Of a stretch of 64,000 nucleotides of DNA, positions 1 through 7,012 are shown piece by piece; position 1 is the stretch's first letter, and the number at the start of each line of letters is the position of its first letter. This stretch comes from Limnohabitans sp. WS1 (lineage in GTDB: Bacteria > Pseudomonadota > Gammaproteobacteria > Burkholderiales > Burkholderiaceae_C), in NCBI RefSeq assembly GCF_003063265.1, contig NZ_NERU01000010.1:62001-126000 (forward strand), in the 5' to 3' direction. The translations under genes and the position numbers were made by a program. The notes beneath the pieces were generated by a model. The model was given only the letters and a program-made list of their open reading frames with translations. It did no database searches and was not told the DNA's origin.

Positions 1-381
1 GTAACGGAAGTGGTCCACCGTCAGCGGAATGTCGGCGTTGAGCGTTTCGCGAATCGCTTTGCCGTTGTCCACGGTTTCGGCGTAAGCCAACATTTCCAGA
101 TTGGCTTCAATGCGGTCGGCAATTTTCAGCAGGATGTTGGCGCGGGTGGCGGCATCGGTCTTGCCCCAAGCGTCGGCGGCGGCGTGTGCGGCGTCCAGCG
201 CCAGCTCGATGTCGGCCGCGTCAGAGCGTGCAGCTTGTGTGTAGACCTTGCCACTGATGGGCGTGATCACATCGAAGTATTGGCCTTTGACCGGGGCCAC
301 AAATTGGCCACCGATGAAGTTGTCGTAACGGGCTTTATATTGAACTTTGGCGTCTGCGGTGCCGGGTGCTGCGTAAATCAT
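1..381 (-). CDS. NAD-dependent aldehyde dehydrogenase, N-terminal part (cut by window edge)
   Basis: The 127 visible residues are the N-terminal region of an aldehyde dehydrogenase of the acetaldehyde (ExaC/AcoD/AldB) type: NFIGGQFVAP near residue 22, then the conserved region around AADAWGKTDAATRANILLKI and the ETVDNGKAIRETLNADIPL segment typical of that branch. The catalytic Cys and Glu lie beyond the window. It would oxidise the aldehyde made by the PQQ alcohol dehydrogenase in the same island. The ATG at 381 has AGGAAA seven bases upstream, and a strong sigma-54 promoter lies at 432-447, so expression is expected to depend on RpoN and the AcoR-like activator at 7013. The family assignment is firm; substrate preference is inferred from context. 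Confidence 0.9.
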   Translation of the reverse strand, partial: MIYAAPGTADAKVQYKARYDNFIGGQFVAPVKGQYFDVITPISGKVYTQAARSDAADIELALDAAHAAADAWGKTDAATRANILLKIADRIEANLEMLAYAETVDNGKAIRETLNADIPLTVDHFRY

Positions 382-431
382 GAGAGTTTCCTGAAAAGGT
401 TAAACGTCTTGCTTGACGTGCCTTTCTTTTC

Positions 432-447
432 GCAGCAACCGTGCCAA
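432..447 (-). promoter_or_regulatory. sigma-54 promoter of the aldehyde dehydrogenase gene
   Basis: Read on the minus strand this is TTGGCACGGTTGCTGC, matching TGGCACG-N4-TTGC with the invariant GG and GC ten bases apart. Transcription would begin near 420, leaving a leader of about 40 bases before the ATG at 381. Confidence 0.8.
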
Positions 448-508
448 CCCTGAAACATGCCCAAAACCTGTCTTTTTGCGCCAACGTGAAGCAACTTCTG
501 AACTGAGC

Positions 509-537
509 GTTCACGGCCCATGCGCTCGCTTGTGACA
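509..537. promoter_or_regulatory. candidate upstream activator site (GTTCAC-N17-GTGACA)
   Basis: GTTCAC at 509-514 and GTGACA at 532-537 form an interrupted inverted repeat with a 17-base spacer. It lies about 60-105 bases upstream of the sigma-54 promoter at 432-447, the usual distance for an enhancer site. The same arrangement with the same spacer length occurs at 6746-6774. Assignment to the AcoR-like protein is inference. Confidence 0.4.
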
Positions 538-617
538 CTGCGTCAATGTGGCACGGCAAATGATTTCATAGGTATACCCCCTCAAAACGTTCACCACTCA
601 AAAGGCCAAGGTCAAAA

Positions 618-641
618 AAAGGCCCCTGAAAAGGGGCCTTT
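618..641 (-). terminator. rho-independent terminator after the PqqU-like gene
   Basis: AAAGGCCCC and GGGGCCTTT flank a short loop, and on the minus strand the stem runs into a T-tract (positions 620 down to 614). It sits just past the stop codon at 664. Confidence 0.8.
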
Positions 642-663
642 GACTGTTGCAGAGGGAAATGAA

Positions 664-2868
664 TCAGAACCTGCGCTGAGCCTCCAAGCCCAACAACAAC
701 TTGCGACCTGGACCTGGCTCGAAAAAGCGTTTGTTGCCATCGTTGACGATCACCGAACCCGCATGTTTTTGATCGGTGATGTTATCCACTCGGACAAACT
801 CGCGCAGTGTCCAGTCCCCGTGTTCTTGCTTGAACTGCACGCCCAAGTTGAACAAGGTGTGGGAAGCTGCCGCATCGTCGTTCAGGTCATTGACCATGAC
901 CCGCCCTGCATGGCGCGCCTCCAGCGTCACACGACTGCCAGCCCAGCCTGTGTCCCAAGCGGTCTGAACAAAAAGCTGATGCTTGGGCAGGCCTGGAATC
1001 AGGTTACCTGCGGGCACTTGCACGGGTTGGTTCACATTGGGGCACAGAGTCACCACGCATGTCGTGAAGCTGTCTTTGTAGTTGGCCCGCATCCAGGTGT
1101 AGGCCGATGTCAACGTCACAGGTCCCGTGCGCCATTCACCGGCCAGCTCCAAGCCTTGGCGCAAGGTGCGTCCAGCATTTTGGAACGTGGTGCGTCCGCC
1201 AGTGTTGTTTTGAACCACGATCTCGTCGTCGGTGCGGATGTCAAATGCGGTCGCACTCCAGCGCAACTTGTCGGCGCGACCGCGCAAGCCCAGCTCGGCG
1301 CTGGTGCTGCGGGCAGCGTTGAGTTCGGTGTTGAAACCCGAAACGCCGCCACTGCGGTAGGCCACTTCGTTGAGCGTGGGAATCTCATAGCCTTTGCCGA
1401 TGCTGGCGAAAGCTTGCACGGCGGGGCTCCACTGCCAGCGCGCACCCACCACCGGCAAAGTGGCTTTGAAGTCCTTGGTTCCGCTGTCGTCTTTGTTGTT
1501 ACCCACGATGTAAAGGTCGGTGGATTTGTAGTCCGTGCGTGTCTGGCGCACGCCACCCATGAGCGTCAGGTTTTGCGTGCGCCATTCGGTTTGGACATAG
1601 GGATCGAGTGTCTGGGCGCGGTTGATCTCGTCACGACGGAGTTTGCCCTGCACACCCACAACATCACCCATAAAGTTTTCATAGCCTTTACGGCTGTCGC
1701 TTTGGTGGTCTGACGCGACACCCGCGCTGACGGACAAACGACCACCTTGCCAGTCTTGTTCATGACGCCAACGGGCGTTCCAACCCCAATAGTCACGGTC
1801 CAAATCAATCACGGCCCCCGAACTGCCTGGTGCGGCCTGCGCCCCGGCCGTGATGGATTGAAACTGCACCACTTGGCGTTGACCGCCATAAGCCATCAGC
1901 TCCAGCTTGTGACCATGACCCAACGCTTGCTCGAAAGCCAAGCCCAATTGGGTTTGCGAGACTGTTTTTCGAGTGTTGTAATCCAGCGCGCCCGAATTGG
2001 TTTGATCCGGGTTGGCATCAAACGCTGCGCGGTCCAAACCTTGCGGGTCCAGCGCAAAACTGCTGTGCCGGTTGAACACCAGCACGGTGCGCCCACCGTC
2101 GTGTGGGCGAGAGAGTTTCATATTCGCTGTACTGCGGTCGGCGGCGGACTGAGGACGTGTGCCATCGGTGGCAAAGCCACTCACGTCCAGCGCATACGAC
2201 CATCCCGGGGCCTGCGCTGAGCCAGTCTGGCCTGTGACTTGGGTGGAGGCGCGCCACAAACCATCTGACCCTGCGACCACACCTGTCCGCCACTGCGACG
2301 GCTGTTGCCCGTCTTCGGTGTAGAGCAACAAGGCACCGCCCGAAGATGCGCCGTAGAGCGCTGCCATGGGGCCACGCACCACTTCTACACGGTCTGCGCT
2401 GCCCAAAGGAAAGTTGGCTGCCTGGCCAGAGCCATCCGGCGCACTGGCCGGAATGCCGTCTACAAAGAGGCGCACGCCGCGCACGCCAAAGGTAGCGCGA
2501 GCGCCGTAGCCGCGCACCGATATTTGCAGGTCTTGCGCGTAGTTTTGCCGATTGCGGATCACCAAACCGGGCACACGACCCAAACTTTCAGACAGATTGA
2601 CTTGCGCTTGACCGTCGCGCAGCTCATCGCCTTCAACCATATCGACCGAACCTGCCCCACGCCACAAACCGCCAGCGCTTCGCTCTGCGGTCACGACCAT
2701 CGGCGACAAAGCCCCCGCATCCGCCAGCGCGGCAGATGGAGGGACCGATTGCGCTTGCGCGCCAGCAGCGCACAACATTGCAATGGCCCATGCCACGGGG
2801 GCCAGTTGGAGAGAAGAAGCCCGCTGCGCAGATCGGGGGGATGGATAGTTCATGTGTACTGCATTCAT
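664..2868 (-). CDS. pqqU: TonB-dependent outer-membrane receptor, PqqU/YncD-like (PQQ importer)
   Basis: This is a full-length TonB-dependent receptor of about 734 residues: signal peptide (ending near AGAQAQ), plug domain, and a 22-strand barrel ending in the outer-membrane terminal Phe. As far as I can recall the E. coli YncD/PqqU sequence, the match is close throughout: NLSESLGRVPGL, NRQNYAQDLQISVRG, RLFVDGIPASAPDG, TDDEIVVQNNTGGRTTFQNA and GSVIVNDGNKRFFEPGPGR. PqqU takes up pyrroloquinoline quinone in E. coli, and the neighbours here are quinoproteins, so PQQ import is the natural role. Two ATGs (2868 and 2853) precede the signal peptide; neither has a clear Shine-Dalgarno sequence. The terminator at 618-641 closes the unit. 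Confidence 0.88.
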   Translation of the reverse strand: MNAVHMNYPSPRSAQRASSLQLAPVAWAIAMLCAAGAQAQSVPPSAALADAGALSPMVVTAERSAGGLWRGAGSVDMVEGDELRDGQAQVNLSESLGRVPGLVIRNRQNYAQDLQISVRGYGARATFGVRGVRLFVDGIPASAPDGSGQAANFPLGSADRVEVVRGPMAALYGASSGGALLLYTEDGQQPSQWRTGVVAGSDGLWRASTQVTGQTGSAQAPGWSYALDVSGFATDGTRPQSAADRSTANMKLSRPHDGGRTVLVFNRHSSFALDPQGLDRAAFDANPDQTNSGALDYNTRKTVSQTQLGLAFEQALGHGHKLELMAYGGQRQVVQFQSITAGAQAAPGSSGAVIDLDRDYWGWNARWRHEQDWQGGRLSVSAGVASDHQSDSRKGYENFMGDVVGVQGKLRRDEINRAQTLDPYVQTEWRTQNLTLMGGVRQTRTDYKSTDLYIVGNNKDDSGTKDFKATLPVVGARWQWSPAVQAFASIGKGYEIPTLNEVAYRSGGVSGFNTELNAARSTSAELGLRGRADKLRWSATAFDIRTDDEIVVQNNTGGRTTFQNAGRTLRQGLELAGEWRTGPVTLTSAYTWMRANYKDSFTTCVVTLCPNVNQPVQVPAGNLIPGLPKHQLFVQTAWDTGWAGSRVTLEARHAGRVMVNDLNDDAAASHTLFNLGVQFKQEHGDWTLREFVRVDNITDQKHAGSVIVNDGNKRFFEPGPGRKLLLGLEAQRRF

Positions 2869-3036
2869 GATCGTGTAGTGTTCAGTGGGGTTGACGCTCA
2901 ATGTTACCATTGCGCGGTCTCGAAAGGGTGTGTTCCAAACTGGGTGGCCTGGGCCACCATGGCTTTTGTCCTCTTTTGTGACAGACAAGACTTGCCGAAA
3001 TTGAATGCATGAAATATGCCCGCTTGCCTTTGCGTC

Positions 3037-3381
3037 TCAGCGGGGTTGTCCGACTTCGATCGGAATTGAGGCGTACCAAGCGGCCAGATTCTCAATTTCT
3101 TTGTCGGTCAACGGCTTGGCCATGACCGCCATGACCTCATTGGCACGTTTGCCACTGCGGTATTGCTTGAGTTGCTCTTCGATGTAGATGGCCGGTTGTC
3201 CGGCCAAGTGCGGCGCATTGGGCATGCTGGACAAACCCAAGGCACCATGACAGGTCACGCACATGCCGGCCTTGACCTGTCCGGCTTTGGCATCGGCCGC
3301 CTGGGCCTGAAAAGCCAGACCCAAGCACAGGGCCAGCACAACACCCAGCCCCTGAAACATTCTTGCTTTTGCTGAAAACAT
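3037..3381 (-). CDS. small periplasmic cytochrome c (class I, one haem)
   Basis: The 114-residue product has a signal peptide cleaved around AFQAQA-AD (residues 22-29) and one haem-binding motif, CVTCH at residues 41-45. The GQPAIYIEEQLKQYRSGKR segment and the C-terminal helix resemble the cytochrome c4/c553 group. It lies downstream of the PQQ sugar-dehydrogenase-like gene and probably takes electrons from it in the periplasm. The start at 3381 has AAGG ten bases upstream. A strong terminator lies between this gene and the upstream gene, so it may be expressed by read-through or from its own promoter. Confidence 0.85.
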   Translation of the reverse strand: MFSAKARMFQGLGVVLALCLGLAFQAQAADAKAGQVKAGMCVTCHGALGLSSMPNAPHLAGQPAIYIEEQLKQYRSGKRANEVMAVMAKPLTDKEIENLAAWYASIPIEVGQPR

Positions 3382-3402
3382 CTTCAACCTTTTCGCTCTT
3401 TG

Positions 3403-3432
3403 AAAAAAAGGCACCCGCAGACTGCGGGTGCC
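3403..3432 (-). terminator. intergenic terminator/attenuator between dehydrogenase and cytochrome genes
   Basis: GGCACCCGCAG and CTGCGGGTGCC (3410-3432) form an 11-bp stem, followed on the minus strand by seven T residues (3409-3403). The start codon of the cytochrome gene at 3381 lies only about 20 bases beyond. Confidence 0.8.
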
Positions 3433-3448
3433 TTCAGGGGTCACGGCA

Positions 3449-4726
3449 TCAGTTGCCGTAGGTCACGCGGTAGATCGCACCAACGTAGTCGTCAGAGATC
3501 AGCATGGAGCCATCTTTCATGACGGCCACATCGACTGGACGACCGATGTAGGTGCCGGTTTCTGGGCTCAACCAGCCTTCGGCAAACACCTCGGACTTGT
3601 CGGCAGTGCCGTCAGCCTTGAGCGAGACAAAGTTGATGAGCGCACCGCTGGCGGGGCTGCGGTTCCACGAACCATGCGAAGCGACAAAAATGCCACCACG
3701 GTACTTGGCCGGGAATTGCTTGCCTGTGTAGAAGGTCATGCCCAGCTGCGCTTGGTGCGCCGGGAATTCGATCTGGGGGAACACGGCGTTGGCTGGTGGC
3801 TTCATGTCTTTCAGGTCAGGCGCAGCAGCGGAACCCGCCACCTTGAACTTGCCATTCCAGTAGGGGTAACCAAAGTGCTCGCCCTTCTTGGTGGAGCGGT
3901 TCAACTCACCGGGTGGGACGTCGTTGCCCAGACCATCGGTCTGGTTGTCGGTCCACCACAAGGTGCCGTCTTTGGGGTTGAAGTCTTGGCCCACTGAGTT
4001 GCGACCACCAATGCTGAAGACCTCGCGGTCACCGCCACTGAAGGGGTCCATGCGCACGATGCCGCCAATGCCCAGGCGGTTGAACTCGTCGACCTTGTCG
4101 GCGGGCTGCACGTTGAACGGCTGACCCAGCGTGATGTACAACTTGCCGTCAGGACCGACGCGGCAGGTGCGGGCACCGTGGTTGTAAGACTCGTGCTCGG
4201 TCGGGATCAGCTTGCCCTGTGGCACCACCTCAATGACCGCAACGTCCGGGCCTTCGTAGAAGAATTCGGCAGCCGGGAAGTTCAGCACACGGTTGTGTTC
4301 AGCCACGACCAGGAAACCGTCCTTGGTCCAGCACACGCCGTTGGGCACCTTGAAATTGAGCGAAGGGGCAAACGACTTCACTTCGTCGGCAACGCCATCG
4401 CTGTTGCGGTCCGTGACAGCCCAGACAGTGGTTTTGCGGGTACCGACAAACAGCATGTTGGTCGAAGGTGCGACGGCCATGTGTCGCGCATCGGGCACCA
4501 CGGCAAACAACTCGATCTTGAAGCCATCGGGCATCTTGATCTTTTTCAGGTTGTTGCGGATCGCGTCGGCATTGCGGCCGGTTTGCGGCACCACGGGGAT
4601 GTTCAGATCGGTCGTGGCGACCTTCATCTGCTTCATCGTGTTGAGATTGTCCTTGCCGGACTGGGCATGCACCCCAGTGGACAGGGCGGCTGCGAGCAAA
4701 GCAGCACTGAGTCGGGTCATTTTCAC
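3449..4726 (-). CDS. PQQ-dependent sugar/aldose dehydrogenase-like protein (soluble GDH/sorbosone dehydrogenase family)
   Basis: A periplasmic six-bladed propeller of about 425 residues. Family marks are the signal peptide ending in STGVHAQ, PDGFKIELFA, RNSVGQDFNPKDGTLWWTDNQ, and the C-terminal ASHGSWNRSP and GRPVDVAVMKDGSMLISDDYVGAIYR segments of COG2133. It would oxidise a sugar or polyol with PQQ and pass electrons to a cytochrome such as the one at 3037. Start choice is unusual: AGGAG directly touches the ATG at 4732, while a GTG at 4726 has the ideal six-base spacing and an ATG at 4720 has twelve. I give the GTG; the signal peptide is the same in all cases. The true substrate is not readable from sequence. 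Confidence 0.85.
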   Translation of the reverse strand: MKMTRLSAALLAAALSTGVHAQSGKDNLNTMKQMKVATTDLNIPVVPQTGRNADAIRNNLKKIKMPDGFKIELFAVVPDARHMAVAPSTNMLFVGTRKTTVWAVTDRNSDGVADEVKSFAPSLNFKVPNGVCWTKDGFLVVAEHNRVLNFPAAEFFYEGPDVAVIEVVPQGKLIPTEHESYNHGARTCRVGPDGKLYITLGQPFNVQPADKVDEFNRLGIGGIVRMDPFSGGDREVFSIGGRNSVGQDFNPKDGTLWWTDNQTDGLGNDVPPGELNRSTKKGEHFGYPYWNGKFKVAGSAAAPDLKDMKPPANAVFPQIEFPAHQAQLGMTFYTGKQFPAKYRGGIFVASHGSWNRSPASGALINFVSLKADGTADKSEVFAEGWLSPETGTYIGRPVDVAVMKDGSMLISDDYVGAIYRVTYGN

Positions 4727-4732
4727 GTTCAT

Positions 4733-5067
4733 CTCCTGTTATTGATCTTTGGAATCGATCGGTTGACGCCATTTGAAAAGTCCCAAATGCAGGAACTTGG
4801 CACGCTCCAATTTAGGCCAAAGACTCGCACTCAACCTTGGTAAAAACCCTTCCAAAACCCATTTATGAGATGAAAAAAATTTGACCTTTTCTAAAAAAAA
4901 TGTATGAAATTTTTGTCTCATCCGAGACTGACAAGCATTGCGACGCACAAACCCTGAGATGCGCTGCCCACCAGGTCTGACCAAGCCAAGCGACTCACAC
5001 TGTGAGCGAAGGCAGGTTCTCGCCCAATGGGGCAGGCACTGGGTCAACAGCCGATGAACTCAAGCTT
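4733..5067. other. 335-bp intergenic region, AT-rich
   Basis: No gene is visible. The middle (about 4850-4920) is strongly AT-rich, with runs of A and T unlike the surrounding DNA, and ends at a small inverted repeat GTCTC-N4-GAGAC (4915-4928). No acceptable -24/-12 motif was found, so the promoter of the dehydrogenase gene is probably sigma-70 type and not clearly recognisable. Confidence 0.5.
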
Positions 5068-5970
5068 TCAAGGTGCCACCAGGGTCAAGCCCCGGTCGCG
5101 GTACATGGCCAACAGGCGGCCGTCGGCGCGGACTTTTTGCAGGGCGCTTTCCAGCGCCAGCGCCAGTTGCTTGTTGCCGGATTTGACCGCCATGCCGATG
5201 GGCCAGCCGTTATCGGCCAAGCCTGGCAAGGTCAACTGGGTCAGGCCAAAGCCTGCAGGGGGCCGTCCCGAAGCGCGCAAAGCGGTTTCGGCTTGGGCAC
5301 GGGTCACGTAAGCGGCGGCGACTTCACCCTTGATCACGCTGTGTGCGGCGTCGATGCCGGAATTGAACATCTTGACCTGCGAGCGCAAACGCCCACCGCT
5401 GAAACCAATCAAGGTGCTGGCCGCACCGCTGCCTCGCTCAGCGGCCAAGGGCAGGTCTTGCAGGTCCATGCCCGACTGGAGCGAGGGCAAACGGTCCAGG
5501 GCGTGAAACACCACCAGCACCTCGCGTGAATAAGGCGCAAAAATCAGGGCTTGGCGGTTGTCCACCATGAGGAATTTGTCCACCGGCACATGCAGCATCA
5601 CATCGGCCGGGCCATAGCCCAGGTAGTGGCCACGCCACACCATGTTGCGCAGGTCATCGTTCATTTTTTCGCCGGCATCAAAGGGCAACAGGCTGAGCTT
5701 GAGGCCCATTTCGGCGGCCAAAGCCTGCGCCAGCGCCACATCAACGCCCTCCATGTCTTGCCCCTTGCCGTCCGAATAAGGCGCGTTGTCTTTGTACAAA
5801 GCCACCTTGAGGATGCCGCTGGCCCGCACTTTGTCGAGGTCAAACAGCTCTTGCGCTTGCGCCGGCGCTGCAACCAGGCCGCCACCCAGGCAGGCCGCCG
5901 CGGCTCCGGTCAGCCATTGGCGACGCGACAAACCTGCGTCTTCGGGACTGCGCTGCAAAGGGGTGTTCAT
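5068..5970 (-). CDS. MxaJ/XoxJ-like quinoprotein-associated periplasmic binding protein
   Basis: A 300-residue type II periplasmic solute-binding fold with a twin-arginine-like leader (SRRQWLTGAAAA, residues 15-26). Core segments VRASGILKVALYKDNAPYS, GVDVALAQALAAEMGLKL and GHYLGYGPADVMLHVPVDKF belong to the quinoprotein dehydrogenase-associated binding proteins, of which MxaJ and XoxJ are the known members, thought to help maturation or activation of PQQ alcohol dehydrogenases. AGGAGACACC before the ATG at 5970 fixes the start. It follows the PedF-type cytochrome gene, from which a single REP unit separates it. Confidence 0.85.
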   Translation of the reverse strand: MNTPLQRSPEDAGLSRRQWLTGAAAACLGGGLVAAPAQAQELFDLDKVRASGILKVALYKDNAPYSDGKGQDMEGVDVALAQALAAEMGLKLSLLPFDAGEKMNDDLRNMVWRGHYLGYGPADVMLHVPVDKFLMVDNRQALIFAPYSREVLVVFHALDRLPSLQSGMDLQDLPLAAERGSGAASTLIGFSGGRLRSQVKMFNSGIDAAHSVIKGEVAAAYVTRAQAETALRASGRPPAGFGLTQLTLPGLADNGWPIGMAVKSGNKQLALALESALQKVRADGRLLAMYRDRGLTLVAP

Positions 5971-6098
5971 GGTGTCTCCTGAAATGAGTGGGTTTGGAAT
6001 GGGGGAATCAAGGTTGCAAGCCATGGGGCGCAGCGCGTCTTCAGGGGTGCAGGTCGGCACCTTAGGTTCGACATCGCTGGCTTCGGCTTCGGCGTTCT

Positions 6099-6123
6099 GT
6101 CGGGGCTAAAGCCACCGACCTAC
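6099..6123. repeat. single REP-like unit
   Basis: GTCGGGGCTAAAGCCACCGA and the following CCTAC are a unit of the GTAGGTCGG repeat family, in the orientation that ends in CCTAC. It lies between the PedF-like and MxaJ-like genes. Confidence 0.7.
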
Positions 6124-6143
6124 AGCCTGAACGGCCTGATGGC

Positions 6144-6632
6144 TTATTTTTCGCGGCGCGTTTCCAGATAAGTGCGGATGGCCCAGATGGCTTCCTGGCT
6201 CAAAGTCGCCTCAAAGGGGGGCATGTAGACGCGGCCATCGCGGGTGCGGCCACGGCGCACGGTGGCCACATAAAACTCGTCCATTTCTGCCAGGCAGGCG
6301 CTTTTCTTTTGCGCATCGGCCATGCCGGTGCAATCGGCATCCATTTTGCGCAAGTCAGGGGCAATGCCGCCCGAAATGGCTTCCAGCCCGTGGCATCGTG
6401 CGCAGTTCTGGTTGTAGGCCGAGGTGCCAATGCGCAAGGCCTCTTTGGCAGCGGGACCTGTGCTGTACGGGTTGCTGGGCAACCATTTGCTGCCCAGTTG
6501 GGGCAGGGTTTTGGTGTCCACCGCTTGGGGGGTCACATCGCCATGGGCCCACGCAGCGGCCCCCAGCACGGTCATGGCCGAAGCCAGAAAGATGTTTCGC
6601 AGGCAAGAAAGGCGCAAAGAGCTGATTTTCAT
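6144..6632 (-). CDS. pedF: cytochrome c-550, PedF type
   Basis: A 162-residue precursor with a signal peptide ending at AAAWA-HG (residue 29/30) and one haem motif, CARCH at 77-81. HGDVTPQAVDTKTLPQLG, the QNCARCHGLEAISGGIAPDL block and RRGRTRDGRVYMPPFE are characteristic of the PedF cytochromes that serve PQQ ethanol dehydrogenases in pseudomonads. It should carry electrons from the periplasmic alcohol dehydrogenase to the terminal oxidase. A near-perfect sigma-54 promoter lies 40 bases upstream of the ATG, divergent from the activator gene. Confidence 0.93.
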   Translation of the reverse strand: MKISSLRLSCLRNIFLASAMTVLGAAAWAHGDVTPQAVDTKTLPQLGSKWLPSNPYSTGPAAKEALRIGTSAYNQNCARCHGLEAISGGIAPDLRKMDADCTGMADAQKKSACLAEMDEFYVATVRRGRTRDGRVYMPPFEATLSQEAIWAIRTYLETRREK

Positions 6633-6671
6633 GGAATGAACTCGTAAAGTTGAAGAGGATGCCCTGACTTG

Positions 6672-6687
6672 GCAAATTGCGTGCCAT
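6672..6687 (-). promoter_or_regulatory. sigma-54 promoter of pedF
   Basis: On the minus strand ATGGCACGCAATTTGC matches TGGCACG-N4-TTGC exactly. The expected start of transcription is near 6660, about 28 bases before the pedF ATG. Confidence 0.88.
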
Positions 6688-6745
6688 GTTTTTACCCGCC
6701 ACAGCGCCCCCCTGCAGTCACGAATGGCACAAGCGCGGGGTCACT

Positions 6746-6774
6746 TGTCACAGGGTGTGTTGCAAATGGTGACA
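6746..6774. promoter_or_regulatory. candidate shared activator site (TGTCAC-N17-GTGACA)
   Basis: TGTCAC at 6746-6751 and GTGACA at 6769-6774 are perfect inverted halves separated by 17 bases. The site is centred between the divergent sigma-54 promoters at 6672-6687 and 6825-6840, about 65-80 bases from each, as expected for one enhancer serving both. A second copy with the same spacer lies upstream of the aldehyde dehydrogenase gene. Confidence 0.5.
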
Positions 6775-6824
6775 GTTTTCAAGATTCAGCCCTGTCTCCC
6801 GCTGGATTTCATGGCTCTCACCCT

Positions 6825-6840
6825 TGGCCGAAGTTTTGCA
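6825..6840 (+). promoter_or_regulatory. sigma-54 promoter of the activator gene
   Basis: TGGCCGAAGTTTTGCA keeps the GG-N10-GC spacing and the TTGCA box; the -24 half is less perfect (TGGCCGA for TGGCACG). It implies that the activator gene is itself RpoN-dependent, perhaps autoactivated, with a leader of about 160 bases. Confidence 0.55.
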
Positions 6841-7012
6841 TGTGTCCAAAAACGACACACTTTGATCCCTGGGAGCTGTCTTGCGTCAAGAAAATGAAAG
6901 CTTCAGGCCTGACCATGGCATTCCGACCGAATCCACAGACTCGGCCAACCTACAAGAATTAGACGAGGTCTACAGCGCCACCTGGGCGGTGATAGATCCC
7001 CTAGGAGACACC

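Noticed and set aside
548..565. Plus-strand TGGCACG near 549 as a further sigma-54 promoter
   Set aside because: The -12 element is missing (ATGA where TTGC should be) and no gene starts properly downstream on that strand.
6881..7012. Upstream extension of the activator from a TTG at 6881
   Set aside because: The ATG at 7013 has AGGAG with good spacing and fits the start of AcoR-like proteins; the extension shows no domain.
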